Below are positions 1 to 7,445 of a stretch of 8,540 nucleotides of DNA, piece after piece. The stretch comes from Deltaproteobacteria bacterium (GTDB lineage Bacteria > Desulfobacterota_B > Binatia > UBA9968): positions 1 through 8,540 of the forward strand of contig JAUXIP010000066.1 in the NCBI GenBank assembly GCA_030620935.1. Direction: 5' to 3'. The stretch's first letter is position 1, and the number at the start of each line of letters is the position of its first letter. Made by a program: the position numbers and the translations under genes. The notes beneath the pieces are model-generated. The model did no database searches, was not told where the DNA came from, and was given only the letters and a program-made list of their open reading frames with translations.

Positions 1-1476
1 CACGAACAATTCGGGGAATCCTTTTATGGCTCCAAAAGTACGTTTCAGAACCTCGGGACATAAGCTCGATCCTCCCATACCCAAAAGCAGCGCATGCTTA
101 AATTTTCCCTCGCGCACGTCGTTCACAAGATGCTTTAGGTGTTCCAAATGATCCCGTTGTCCATCGACGACGTGAAGCCAGCCCAACCATTGGTTCTCGT
201 CCGTGCCGGACCATAGAGATGAATCCCCACTCCAAAGTTGGCGAATCTTCCCGGCCCGACGCCACTCGTTCAACGTTTCCTTAACGGCATCTGAATACGA
301 ACCCAGCTCATAATTCTGCTTTGCGAGCTCGCCTCCCAATAGGGTCTGACGTTTTTTTTCCACCACGGCCAGCAACTTGTCGAAGGCCTCGGAAAATTTC
401 TTTACCCCGTCATCTAATAACTCGGCTGTCGCCGCCTTCATGGAGATATTGACCTGAGCCAGGATTTGCATCGTATCTCGGGCCTGCCTGATGTTTTCAG
501 TCCAGTTCTCCGTCAGGCCGGGGCGTGCCTCTCCCGTATTCCGGAACTCCGTAAAGGTCTCGGCCGGCACCGTATTGACGGTGTCCGCTCCGATTAGCTC
601 ATCGACGTAGAGAGTCTTCGGGTATTTCGGGTTTTTCGTGCTGGTACTCGCCCATAGGAGTCGTTGCGATCTTGCCCCTTTTTCGGCCAGCTCCTTCCAG
701 CGTTTCCCGGCATAGAGTTCCTTGTAAAGGGCGTAGGCGATTTTCGCGTTGGCAATAGCCACTTTGCCGACCATACTCTTCAGTTTGGCACGTGCCTCCG
801 GGTCCTTGGTCATGTCCAGTGCCTCACTGAGCCTTTGGTCGATCAAAGAATCGATCCGGCTGACGAAAAAACTGGCGACACTTGCCACTTTGCTAAGATC
901 ACCGCCGGCCTTGGCGAGCAGCTCGAGGCCTTCCATATAGGCATTTGCCACCGCTTCATACGCTTCAACAGCGAACAACAGGGTGACGTTGATGTTGATG
1001 CCCTCGCTGATGAGCTGCTTGATGGCCGGGATCCCTTCCGGGGTAGCGGGCACCTTGATCATCACGTTATCGCGCCCTACCGCCGTCCGAAGTCGGCGAG
1101 CCTCTTCAATCGTGGCCTTGGTGTCGTGGGCGAGGTAAGGTGAAACCTCGAAGGACACGTAACCGTCGCGGCCCTTGGTTTCTACGTAGGCCGAATGCAG
1201 CACATCAGCGGCAAGTTGAATGTCTTCAACGGCAAGACTCTCGTAGATATTTTGGGCGGTGCCGACACCTCGATCGACCAACTTACGAGTGGCCTCGTCA
1301 TAGTCCGTGCTTCCGGCCAACGCCTTCTCAAAGATCGCCGGATTCGAGGTTACTCCGAGGAGCCCATCCTGCTCCACCATTGCCTTCAACTCCCCCGACG
1401 TAATCAATCCGCGCCGGATATTGTCATACCAAAGGCTTTGTCCGAGTTTTTGAACCTCAATCAGCGGATTTCCCAT
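1..1476 (-). CDS. tal-pgi: Bifunctional transaldolase / glucose-6-phosphate isomerase, N-terminal 492 residues (runs off window)
   Basis: Read on the minus strand from ATG at 1476, the frame stays open to base 1, so the 3' end is missing. Residues 1 to about 370 are a transaldolase domain of the TalB/TAL-PGI type: VTSNPAIF at 42-49, DGYVSFEVSP at 104-113 and NVMIKVPAT at 137-145, where K141 is the expected Schiff-base lysine. After a linker, LLLGMGGSSL at 463-472 is the sugar-phosphate-binding start of a phosphoglucose isomerase (SIS-type) domain in the same frame, so this is a fusion. Full-length fusions of this family are about 950 residues, so roughly half is visible. The cytosolic enzyme would exchange dihydroxyacetone units in the pentose phosphate pathway and interconvert fructose-6-P and glucose-6-P. 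The start is supported by AAGGAG seven bases upstream. It is transcribed away from the malQ-glgA cluster, whose glucan synthesis draws on the same hexose phosphates. The family call is firm; activity is inferred. Confidence 0.93.
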   Translation of the reverse strand, partial: MGNPLIEVQKLGQSLWYDNIRRGLITSGELKAMVEQDGLLGVTSNPAIFEKALAGSTDYDEATRKLVDRGVGTAQNIYESLAVEDIQLAADVLHSAYVETKGRDGYVSFEVSPYLAHDTKATIEEARRLRTAVGRDNVMIKVPATPEGIPAIKQLISEGININVTLLFAVEAYEAVANAYMEGLELLAKAGGDLSKVASVASFFVSRIDSLIDQRLSEALDMTKDPEARAKLKSMVGKVAIANAKIAYALYKELYAGKRWKELAEKGARSQRLLWASTSTKNPKYPKTLYVDELIGADTVNTVPAETFTEFRNTGEARPGLTENWTENIRQARDTMQILAQVNISMKAATAELLDDGVKKFSEAFDKLLAVVEKKRQTLLGGELAKQNYELGSYSDAVKETLNEWRRAGKIRQLWSGDSSLWSGTDENQWLGWLHVVDGQRDHLEHLKHLVNDVREGKFKHALLLGMGGSSLCPEVLKRTFGAIKGFPELFV

Positions 1477-1483
1477 AGATTCT

Positions 1484-1489
1484 CTCCTT
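1484..1489 (-). promoter_or_regulatory. Ribosome binding site of tal-pgi
   Basis: The minus strand reads AAGGAG here, seven bases before the ATG at 1476. It fixes the start codon. No convincing -35/-10 pair was seen in the roughly 80 bases beyond it. Confidence 0.75.
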
Positions 1490-1557
1490 GCGAGATATTC
1501 AGTTGTAGAGACTGCAGCGAGAGCTTGTGTTAACGAGACACTAAGCCGGGCAACGAC

Positions 1558-1638
1558 TCATGTCAAATAACCTCTGAGCCTCTGCTGAAGTTCCCTCGCG
1601 AAGTCGCCGACGGTTGCTCGCCAAGACTTAAGAAGTAC
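1558..1638 (-). pseudogene. Possible relic of the 3' end of an unidentified gene
   Basis: The minus strand carries a stop-to-stop stretch of 26 codons that ends at TGA (1558-1560) and is preceded by TAA at 1639-1641. It has no start codon. Its translation includes SWRATVGDFARELQQRLRGY, an amphipathic charged sequence resembling a natural protein C-terminus. The competing longer frame on this strand gives low-complexity sequence and lacks a ribosome binding site. It lies about 80 bases upstream of tal-pgi on the same strand. I do not recognise the parent gene. A chance open stretch or a dispersed intergenic repeat is equally possible. Confidence 0.25.
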
Positions 1639-1794
1639 TTAAACGTTTTCTCAGTAAGGATGTCAATCCCGACCATGAAGTTTGCCCAACACAAACAGGC
1701 ATGATAGAAAATTAATTTCACAACGGGAAAAACAGCATGATCCAAGTCGAAGAGAGTTGAAGTCGGGTCATCATCGAGGGCGTCTAGCCCGAGA

Positions 1795-2379
1795 GTGACG
1801 GCGGCTCACCACTTACGACAAGGAACTCTCCGTGATCGTGGATTGCGAAAAGGCACTTTAGCACTTGGCATAAGATGTTTCCCAGATCCTGCGTATCTCA
1901 AGCTGGAAAGTACGGCACCTTCAAAGATTGCGAGCGGCGGCTATCACCTGGGTCACGTGCTTTACACGGGGAAAGACCTTGTCATCATAGACTTTGAAGG
2001 CGACCTGGCCCCGCCTATCAGTCAGCGACTTCTGAAAGCGTCGCCTCTGAGAGATGTAGCCGGCATGCTCCGATCCTTTCACTATGGCACTATATCTATG
2101 CTGAAAAGCGAAGGATTCCGTCCGGAGGATACCTCCATCCGGGAGCTTTTGGCTCGTTTGATGCACCTTTGGGTTTGTGTCAGCTTTCTGAGAGCATATC
2201 TGGATTCCACCAATCAGTCGGTATTCTTGCCCAAGTCTAAAGGGGAACTTAAGATTCTCCTCGACCTCCATGTCCTCGAAAAGGCGGCCTATGAATTGGC
2301 TTATGAACTCAACAACCAACCGGATTGGGTCGGCGTTCCGATTCGCGGCATTTTAGAGATGCCGGCATCGGTGAATTGA
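1795..2379 (+). pseudogene. Truncated C-terminal fragment of a maltokinase (TreS-Mak / Pep2 type), probably inactive
   Basis: From about residue 44, counting from GTG at 1795, the translation follows the C-terminal lobe of maltokinases, which phosphorylate maltose to maltose-1-phosphate for GlgE and are often fused behind trehalose synthase. Visible landmarks are YHLGHVLYTGKDL (50-62), the metal-binding IDFEG (65-69, with D66), SPLRDVAGMLRSFHY, and the family ending YELNNQPDWVGVPIRGILEM. The N-terminal lobe, some 250 residues including the nucleotide-binding part, is absent, as is any TreS domain. The catalytic loop, normally HGDYHLGQ, reads SGGYHLGH, so the histidine and catalytic aspartate are gone and the loop looks one residue shorter. 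Residues 1-43 do not look like maltokinase. There is no good ribosome binding site before the GTG. The stop codon lies 5 bases before malQ, suggesting an old operon whose upstream part was deleted. A small non-catalytic protein cannot be excluded, since no stop interrupts the remaining frame. Confidence 0.8.
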
Positions 2380-2384
2380 GGTTT

Positions 2385-4493
2385 ATGCCGACACGTCTGC
2401 TGCGCCATTTAGCCCGGCTTTATAACGTGCAAACCGACTACTACGATGTTTTCGGTCGCCAGAGGCAATCGTCAGCGGAGGGGATCTTGAGCGCCCTCCG
2501 AGTTCTCGGGGCACCGGTCGAACGCATGGATGATCTTCCGGATGCGCTACGGGATCGCTGTCAGTCCCTCCGGAAATCGCTCGCGGAACCCGTCATCGTG
2601 GTATGGGATGATAAATTTGTAAAATTAACACTCCGTCTCCCGCGCAACCAGGCAGAAAAAACACTCTGGTACCAAATCCAGCTTGAAGGCGGAGAACGTC
2701 TGACCGGCGTCTGTCCCGTGGATCTCTCGGGCGCTGCCAAGGGGAAAAAAGTGGACGGGCTTGGCTATGCCGCCCCACAGATTAGCCTGCGAGTGAAAGT
2801 CCCCTACGGCTATCACCGATTGAGGCTGGAGATAGGCGACCGGTCTTCCGAGTCTCTGGTTATCTCAGCACCCTTCTACGCCTACACGCCGCCCATCGAA
2901 GAGCTCAAGAGATGGGGCATTTTCGCGCCCCTCTATGCCCTGCGGTCGGAAAAAAGCTGGGGAGCAGGCGACCTTACCGACCTGGAGACATTCATCAATT
3001 GGGTCAATAGCTTGGCCGGGAAGGTTGTCGGTACCCTTCCTTTGCTCCCTGCCTTTTTGGATGAGCCTTACGATCCCAGTCCCTACTCTCCTGTGAGCCG
3101 CCTTTTTTGGAACGAATTTTATCTCGATGTGACCCGGCTGCCGGAATTGCAGCGCTCTCCCGCTGCACAGGCGATTTTGTGCTCTGCGGACTTTCAAAAA
3201 GAGATCGAAGGCTACCGCTCCGCACCGTTGGTGGATTACCGCCGGCAAATGGCGTCCAAGCGGAAAGTTCTCGAAGAGCTGGCCCGCTCTCTATTCACCG
3301 ACAAGTCCGAGCGGTATGCCGCCTTGCAACATTTCGTGGAGTCGCACCCGCAGTTAGAGGATTACGCTCAGTTTCGCGCCGCCGCGGAGCGACAACGTAA
3401 ACCATGGAAGCAATGGCCTGAGGCAAGTCGGGACGGCACTCTGAACCCATCCGACTATGACGAAGAAGCAAAGCGCTATCACCTCTATGCCCAATGGGTG
3501 GCCGGCGAGCAGATCAAGCTCCTCGGCGAGAAGACGAAGCGAGAACAAACCGCGCTATACCTGGATTTTCCACTGGGGGTCCATCGCGACGGTTACGACA
3601 CTTGGCGCGAACGTGCGTCGTTTGCTCTCGAAATCAGCGGAGGCGCCCCACCGGACAGTTTTTTCATCAAAGGACAAAATTGGGGCTTTGCGCCTCTCCA
3701 TCCCGAGCGGTTACGTAGAGACGGCTACCGCTATTTTATCGCTTCTCTCCGGCATCATCTCGAACACGCCGGAATGCTGCGGATCGACCACGTGATGGCA
3801 CTCCATCGTCTCTATTGGATTCCCAAGGATCTCAAACCCGCAGACGGTGTCTACGTCCGCTACCGGGCAGATGAGTTCTACGCCATCCTGACGCTGGAGT
3901 CCTACAGACATCAAGCGCCCATCGTCGGAGAAAATCTGGGCACGGTGCCTCATTCCGTTAATGCCTCGATGTCCCGTCACGGGATCCGCGGCATGTACGT
4001 GGGCCAATTTGGAGTTCGTCCGGATCCTAAAAAGGCCCTTGATAAGATTCCTCCTGCAACCGTCGCGAGCCTTAACACTCACGATACTCCGACATTCGCC
4101 GCCTTCTGGGACGGACTGGATATCGAATACCGGCTGAAGCTTGGCCTCCTTGATGAAACCGCCGCATTCAACGAAAGCAAAAACCGCATGCTCCTCAGAG
4201 AATCCCTGACGGTGTTTTTGCAAAGCCGGGGATACCTTGAACCGGGACCGGCAAAAGCCGCGGCCGTTCTCAAAGCCTGGCTCATGTATATGTCGAGCAA
4301 ACCGGCAGAGCTCATCCTGATCAACCTGGAGGACCTGTGGCTAGAGCCCAGCCCGCAAAACGTCCCCGGCACTTGGGATGAGCATCCCAACTGGCGGCGT
4401 AAAATGCGCTATTCTATGGAAGAGCTTACTCAGTTGAATCAGCTCTTGGATATATTAAAGGCAGTCAACGTCTGTAGAACAAGACAGGGGTGA
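2385..4493 (+). CDS. malQ: 4-alpha-glucanotransferase (amylomaltase, GH77)
   Basis: The 702-residue cytosolic enzyme transfers alpha-1,4-glucan segments between malto-oligosaccharides, releasing glucose and remodelling glycogen-derived chains. The length matches the longer, E. coli-like MalQ class: an N-terminal region of about 165 residues with beta-sandwich-like sequence, then the GH77 barrel from about W177. SPYSP near 232-236 begins the conserved substrate-binding stretch. The catalytic residues are present: nucleophile D468 in RIDHVMALHRLYW, acid/base E516 in IVGENLGTVP, and the transition-state-stabilising D567 in NTHDTPTFAAFWDG. I chose ATG 2385, preceded by TGAGG at 2377-2381, rather than the in-frame TTG at 2325. 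The TTG would overlap the maltokinase relic by 55 bases and add 20 residues that are merely the relic's sequence out of frame. The three-base gap from the ribosome binding site is short, so translation may depend on ribosomes finishing the upstream frame. glgA follows, consistent with joint glucan metabolism. Confidence 0.95.
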   Translation: MPTRLLRHLARLYNVQTDYYDVFGRQRQSSAEGILSALRVLGAPVERMDDLPDALRDRCQSLRKSLAEPVIVVWDDKFVKLTLRLPRNQAEKTLWYQIQLEGGERLTGVCPVDLSGAAKGKKVDGLGYAAPQISLRVKVPYGYHRLRLEIGDRSSESLVISAPFYAYTPPIEELKRWGIFAPLYALRSEKSWGAGDLTDLETFINWVNSLAGKVVGTLPLLPAFLDEPYDPSPYSPVSRLFWNEFYLDVTRLPELQRSPAAQAILCSADFQKEIEGYRSAPLVDYRRQMASKRKVLEELARSLFTDKSERYAALQHFVESHPQLEDYAQFRAAAERQRKPWKQWPEASRDGTLNPSDYDEEAKRYHLYAQWVAGEQIKLLGEKTKREQTALYLDFPLGVHRDGYDTWRERASFALEISGGAPPDSFFIKGQNWGFAPLHPERLRRDGYRYFIASLRHHLEHAGMLRIDHVMALHRLYWIPKDLKPADGVYVRYRADEFYAILTLESYRHQAPIVGENLGTVPHSVNASMSRHGIRGMYVGQFGVRPDPKKALDKIPPATVASLNTHDTPTFAAFWDGLDIEYRLKLGLLDETAAFNESKNRMLLRESLTVFLQSRGYLEPGPAKAAAVLKAWLMYMSSKPAELILINLEDLWLEPSPQNVPGTWDEHPNWRRKMRYSMEELTQLNQLLDILKAVNVCRTRQG

Positions 4494-4561
4494 TCTGTGG
4501 CAGACAAGAAAGAAAGGCTAACACACCTGCGAAAGGAAGAAAGGGCCCCGAGCCGAAAGGG

Positions 4562-6016
4562 ATGAAAATTTCCGGCGCACATATCGCGATGGTTTCACCG
4601 GAGATCGGCCCCTTTGCCAAGACCGGCGGTCTGTCGGACATGGTGGCGGCCCTCTCATCCGCCTTGGAAGAGTTGGGGCTCAGAGTTTCGCTCATCATGC
4701 CAGCCTACCGATCCGTGCTCCAAGGCAATTTTGACATCGAAAAAAAAGGAGTTACGTTCACCCTCCCTATCTCGAACCGAAAGGAAGAAGGAACTCTCCT
4801 GAAAACGAAGAGCGGAAAAAATATTTCCGTTTACTTGATCCGCGCCGACCGCTACTTTGATCGGGATTACCTGTATACGACTCGGGAGGGAGATTATGAC
4901 GACAATGCCGAGCGCTTTATCTTCTTCGCCAGGGCAGCGCTGGAGGTCTTGAGACAGGATCCGCCGCAGATCCTCCACTGTCATGACTGGCAATCCGCCC
5001 TCTCCGTCGTCTTTCTCAAAGCTCAGCCCGATCGATACCCGGAATTCTCTTCGCTCAAGACCGTCTTGACGGTCCACAACGTAGGATACCAGGGTCTTTT
5101 CTGGAGCGCCGATTGGCACCTCTTAAATCTGGACCACCGTTTTTTTAGCTCTCCCTATCTGGAATTCTACGACAAGATCAATTTTCTCAAAGGGGGCATT
5201 GTCCTCGCCGACTCCGTGACTACTGTAAGCCCGACCTACGCCGAGGAGATTAACACCCCCGAACAGGGCATGGGCTTGGAAGGGGTTTTGAAAGAGCGCG
5301 GAGATAGCCTGGTCGGCATTCTCAACGGGGCCGACTACTCGGTTTGGAACCCGGAGATTGACCCTTTTATCGCTAAAAATTTTGGTCCCAAGGATCTTTC
5401 CGGGAAAGCAATCTGCAAAACCGAGCTGCAACGCATCTTGGACCTTCCTCAGCGACCCGAAGTTCCACTCATCGGAATGGTCTCGCGCCTGACCTCGCAG
5501 AAGGGTTGTGACCTTCTGATAAAATCTTTGGACCCGATGACGCAGCGGGAGCTCCAGTTCGTCCTTCTGGCAAGCGGAGAGAAAAAATATGAGGAACCCT
5601 TGAGGAATGTCGCTGCTAGCCATCCGACCAAGATAGCTGTGCGAATCGGCTTTGATGAGCCACTGGCCCATCGGATCGAGGCCGGATCCGACATGTTCCT
5701 GATGCCTTCTGTGTACGAGCCCTGCGGGCTCAACCAAATGTACAGTCTCAAGTATGGGACGATCCCGCTCGTAAGGGCAACCGGAGGGCTTAAAGATACT
5801 ATCGAAGATTACAACTCTACGGTCGGAAAACAAAATGGATTTAGTTTTGCTCTCGATGCGTCCTCCGCCCTTTTAGACGCCGTGGATAGGGCTCTAAAAG
5901 TTTTTCATCAGAAGAAGCAGTGGACAGCATTGATAAAAAGGGCGATGGCATGCGATTTTTCCTGGGCTCAATCCGCTCGGGCATACTCCGACTTGTACCA
6001 GAAGTTGTTGTTGTAG
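4562..6016 (+). CDS. glgA: Glycogen synthase (GT5 family)
   Basis: The 484-residue cytosolic enzyme adds glucose from ADP-glucose (possibly UDP-glucose) to the non-reducing ends of alpha-1,4-glucan. It is close to the usual length of about 480. The N-terminal Rossmann half carries the donor loop KTGGLSD (K20-D26), HCHDWQS at 139-145 and TVHNVGYQGLF from 170. The C-terminal half has SRLTSQKG (308-315), whose R309 and K314 match the phosphate-binding pair of bacterial GlgA, and YEPCGLNQMYSLKYG with the catalytic glutamate at E386. All key residues are intact. ATG 4562 gives the standard MKI-type beginning. An in-frame GTG at 4490 overlaps the malQ stop (GTGA) and would add 24 charged residues not typical of the family. 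GAAAGG lies only one base before the ATG and AAGGAAG about two dozen bases before it, so the initiation context is poor and coupling to malQ is plausible. The donor sugar cannot be decided here. Confidence 0.95.
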   Translation: MKISGAHIAMVSPEIGPFAKTGGLSDMVAALSSALEELGLRVSLIMPAYRSVLQGNFDIEKKGVTFTLPISNRKEEGTLLKTKSGKNISVYLIRADRYFDRDYLYTTREGDYDDNAERFIFFARAALEVLRQDPPQILHCHDWQSALSVVFLKAQPDRYPEFSSLKTVLTVHNVGYQGLFWSADWHLLNLDHRFFSSPYLEFYDKINFLKGGIVLADSVTTVSPTYAEEINTPEQGMGLEGVLKERGDSLVGILNGADYSVWNPEIDPFIAKNFGPKDLSGKAICKTELQRILDLPQRPEVPLIGMVSRLTSQKGCDLLIKSLDPMTQRELQFVLLASGEKKYEEPLRNVAASHPTKIAVRIGFDEPLAHRIEAGSDMFLMPSVYEPCGLNQMYSLKYGTIPLVRATGGLKDTIEDYNSTVGKQNGFSFALDASSALLDAVDRALKVFHQKKQWTALIKRAMACDFSWAQSARAYSDLYQKLLL

Positions 6017-6077
6017 CCGACACAGCCAAAGTGTCTTAGGACTTGATTGTAGTCTTCGTGGTTAAGGAGGATCCGTT
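6017..6077. other. Short spacer between glgA and mgtE
   Basis: The 61 bases contain two weak stems: GACAC at 6019-6023 with GTGTC at 6031-6035, and GACT at 6040-6043 with AGTC at 6051-6054. Neither is GC-rich or followed by a T-run, so I do not call a terminator. The space is too short for an M-box magnesium riboswitch in addition to a promoter. Read-through from glgA is possible. Confidence 0.5.
6064..6070 (+). promoter_or_regulatory. Strong ribosome binding site of mgtE
   Basis: AAGGAGG lies seven bases before ATG 6078, a near-perfect anti-16S match. It is clearly stronger than the sites before malQ and glgA, so mgtE is probably translated independently of upstream genes. Confidence 0.85.
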
Positions 6078-7445
6078 ATGACAACCCCGCTTTATCAGGA
6101 ACCGTGGGAGGAAATTGAGGCGATACTCGAAGCCGGCGACACCGAGAGGCTCAAGGCCTTTGTCGAGGCGCTGTCGCCCGGCGAGACAGCGCGGGCGGTA
6201 TCTCGTTTGCGAGAGGAGGATCAGACCCGCCTCCTCACATTGCTCCCGCCCGAAGATGCCGCGGATCTACTGGAAGAAATATCACATACGCAGGCCGCCG
6301 ACCTGATCGATGACCTGCCACCGCCTCAGGCAGCCGCTATCGTGAATGAGATGCCGAGCGATGAGCAGGCCGATCTGCTCGGTGAACTGGAGGCGGAAGA
6401 GGCGGAGGCGATCGTCCAGGAAATGGATGTCGAGGAGGCGGAGGACGTCCGCCAGTTGAGTCAGTACCCCTCGGACACCGCCGGCGGACTTATGATCACG
6501 GAGTATCTCGTATACCCGGACCACTTTAAAGTCGCGAACGTCCGTGACGACCTACGTGAGTATACAGAAGAGTATTCGAAGTACGATATCCAGTACGTCT
6601 ACGTCACATCACAAAACAAGACCTTGGTCGGCCTTCTGCGGCCACGCGACCTGCTCCTCTCGACCACGGAGACGCCCGTCACTCGGATCATGGTTCCCGA
6701 CCCCCTGCACGTCCAAATCGACAGCCCGCTTGATGAACTCGTGCAGTTCTTCGACCGACACGCGTTTTTCGGAGCGCCGGTCACCGATAAGCAGGGACAA
6801 CTGCTAGGCGTGGTCCGACGCGCGGATGTGGAGGAGGCGGTCGGCGATCGCGCCGACCAGACGTTGCTCAAATTCAGCGGCATCGTCGGCGGAGAAGAAC
6901 TGAGGAGCATGTCGCTTCCCGTACGCGCTTTCCGCCGCCTGTCGTGGCTGAGCATCAACATCGTGCTCAACGTCATTGCTGCCAGCGTGATCGCCTTCTA
7001 CCAGGACACGCTCGCCGCCGTTATCGCTCTGGCGGTCTTCCTTCCTATTATCTCGGATATGAGCGGCTGCTCGGGCAACCAAGCCGTGGCGGTGAGCCTG
7101 CGCGAACTCACCTTGGGGTTGGTGAAGCCCTACGAGATCTTTCGTGTGCTGATGAAAGAGGCCGGAGTCGGTGTCATCAACGGAGTGGCTCTTGGGCTGC
7201 TCCTCGGGGGTGTGGCGTGGGCCTGGAAGGGAAATCCGTACCTGGGTCTCGTCGTCGGTGGCGCGCTGGCTCTCAACACGTTGGTGGCCGTAGGCCTTGG
7301 CGGGATGGTTCCCCTGATACTTCGACGGATGAAAGTGGATCCCGCGCTGGCCTCCGGACCGATCTTGACGACCGTGACCGATATGTGCGGCTTCTTCCTC
7401 GCATTGAGCTTCGCCACTGCAGCTCTTTCGAAATTGGCCGGTTAA
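6078..7445 (+). CDS. mgtE: MgtE-family magnesium transporter
   Basis: The 455-residue inner-membrane magnesium channel/transporter has the standard MgtE order and length. A soluble N domain at about 15-130 is built of short acidic helical repeats (DAADLLEEI, QADLLGEL, AEAIVQEM). Two CBS domains lie at about 139-195 and 201-258 and, in characterised relatives, sense cytosolic magnesium. The membrane part starts near 289, with five hydrophobic segments at roughly 290-308, 310-328, 362-383, 388-415 and 428-452. The pore-family signature PIISDMSGCSGNQ is at 323-335. D435 in TTVTDMCGFF corresponds to the ion-binding aspartate of the last pore helix (D432 in Thermus thermophilus MgtE, by my alignment). 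The start is fixed by AAGGAGG seven bases upstream. Composition is more GC-rich than neighbouring genes (37 of 60 bases in row 6301-6360). Nothing links it functionally to the glucan genes beyond position. Cobalt or other divalent transport is an alternative within the family. Confidence 0.95.
   Translation: MTTPLYQEPWEEIEAILEAGDTERLKAFVEALSPGETARAVSRLREEDQTRLLTLLPPEDAADLLEEISHTQAADLIDDLPPPQAAAIVNEMPSDEQADLLGELEAEEAEAIVQEMDVEEAEDVRQLSQYPSDTAGGLMITEYLVYPDHFKVANVRDDLREYTEEYSKYDIQYVYVTSQNKTLVGLLRPRDLLLSTTETPVTRIMVPDPLHVQIDSPLDELVQFFDRHAFFGAPVTDKQGQLLGVVRRADVEEAVGDRADQTLLKFSGIVGGEELRSMSLPVRAFRRLSWLSINIVLNVIAASVIAFYQDTLAAVIALAVFLPIISDMSGCSGNQAVAVSLRELTLGLVKPYEIFRVLMKEAGVGVINGVALGLLLGGVAWAWKGNPYLGLVVGGALALNTLVAVGLGGMVPLILRRMKVDPALASGPILTTVTDMCGFFLALSFATAALSKLAG

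Larger units (their letters stand above)
1477..1794. other. Divergent spacer between tal-pgi and the maltokinase relic
   Basis: About 320 bases with no credible full gene. It holds the tal-pgi ribosome binding site, a 26-codon minus-strand stretch (1558-1638) that reads like the end of a protein, and a small AT-rich inverted repeat, TTAAG-AAGTA-CTTAA, at 1628-1642. In the frame of the maltokinase relic the last upstream stop codon is TGA at 1738-1740, so that frame is open from 1741 onward without recognisable maltokinase sequence. A promoter for tal-pgi, and possibly one for the glucan genes, should lie here, but none could be assigned by eye. Confidence 0.6.

Noticed and set aside
1563..1745. 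A 60-codon minus-strand open frame in the divergent spacer
   Set aside because: It has no ribosome binding site, its composition is not protein-like, and another frame over its 3' part looks more natural. It is treated as non-coding.
2325..2384. Upstream TTG start that would lengthen malQ by 20 residues
   Set aside because: The extension is the relic's coding sequence read out of frame and lacks a start signal. ATG 2385, just after the relic's stop, fits MalQ N-termini better.
5123..5833. A 236-codon minus-strand open frame inside glgA, and similar long antisense frames in malQ, mgtE and tal-pgi
   Set aside because: All lie opposite genes with intact catalytic motifs and have no family resemblance or start signals. 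They are shadows of GC-rich coding sequence.
6019..6035. GACAC/GTGTC stem after glgA as a terminator
   Set aside because: The stem has five pairs with a seven-base loop and no T-run. It is too weak to call.
6017..6077. Magnesium riboswitch (M-box) before mgtE
   Set aside because: The spacer is only 61 bases and lacks the long multi-stem architecture such an element needs.
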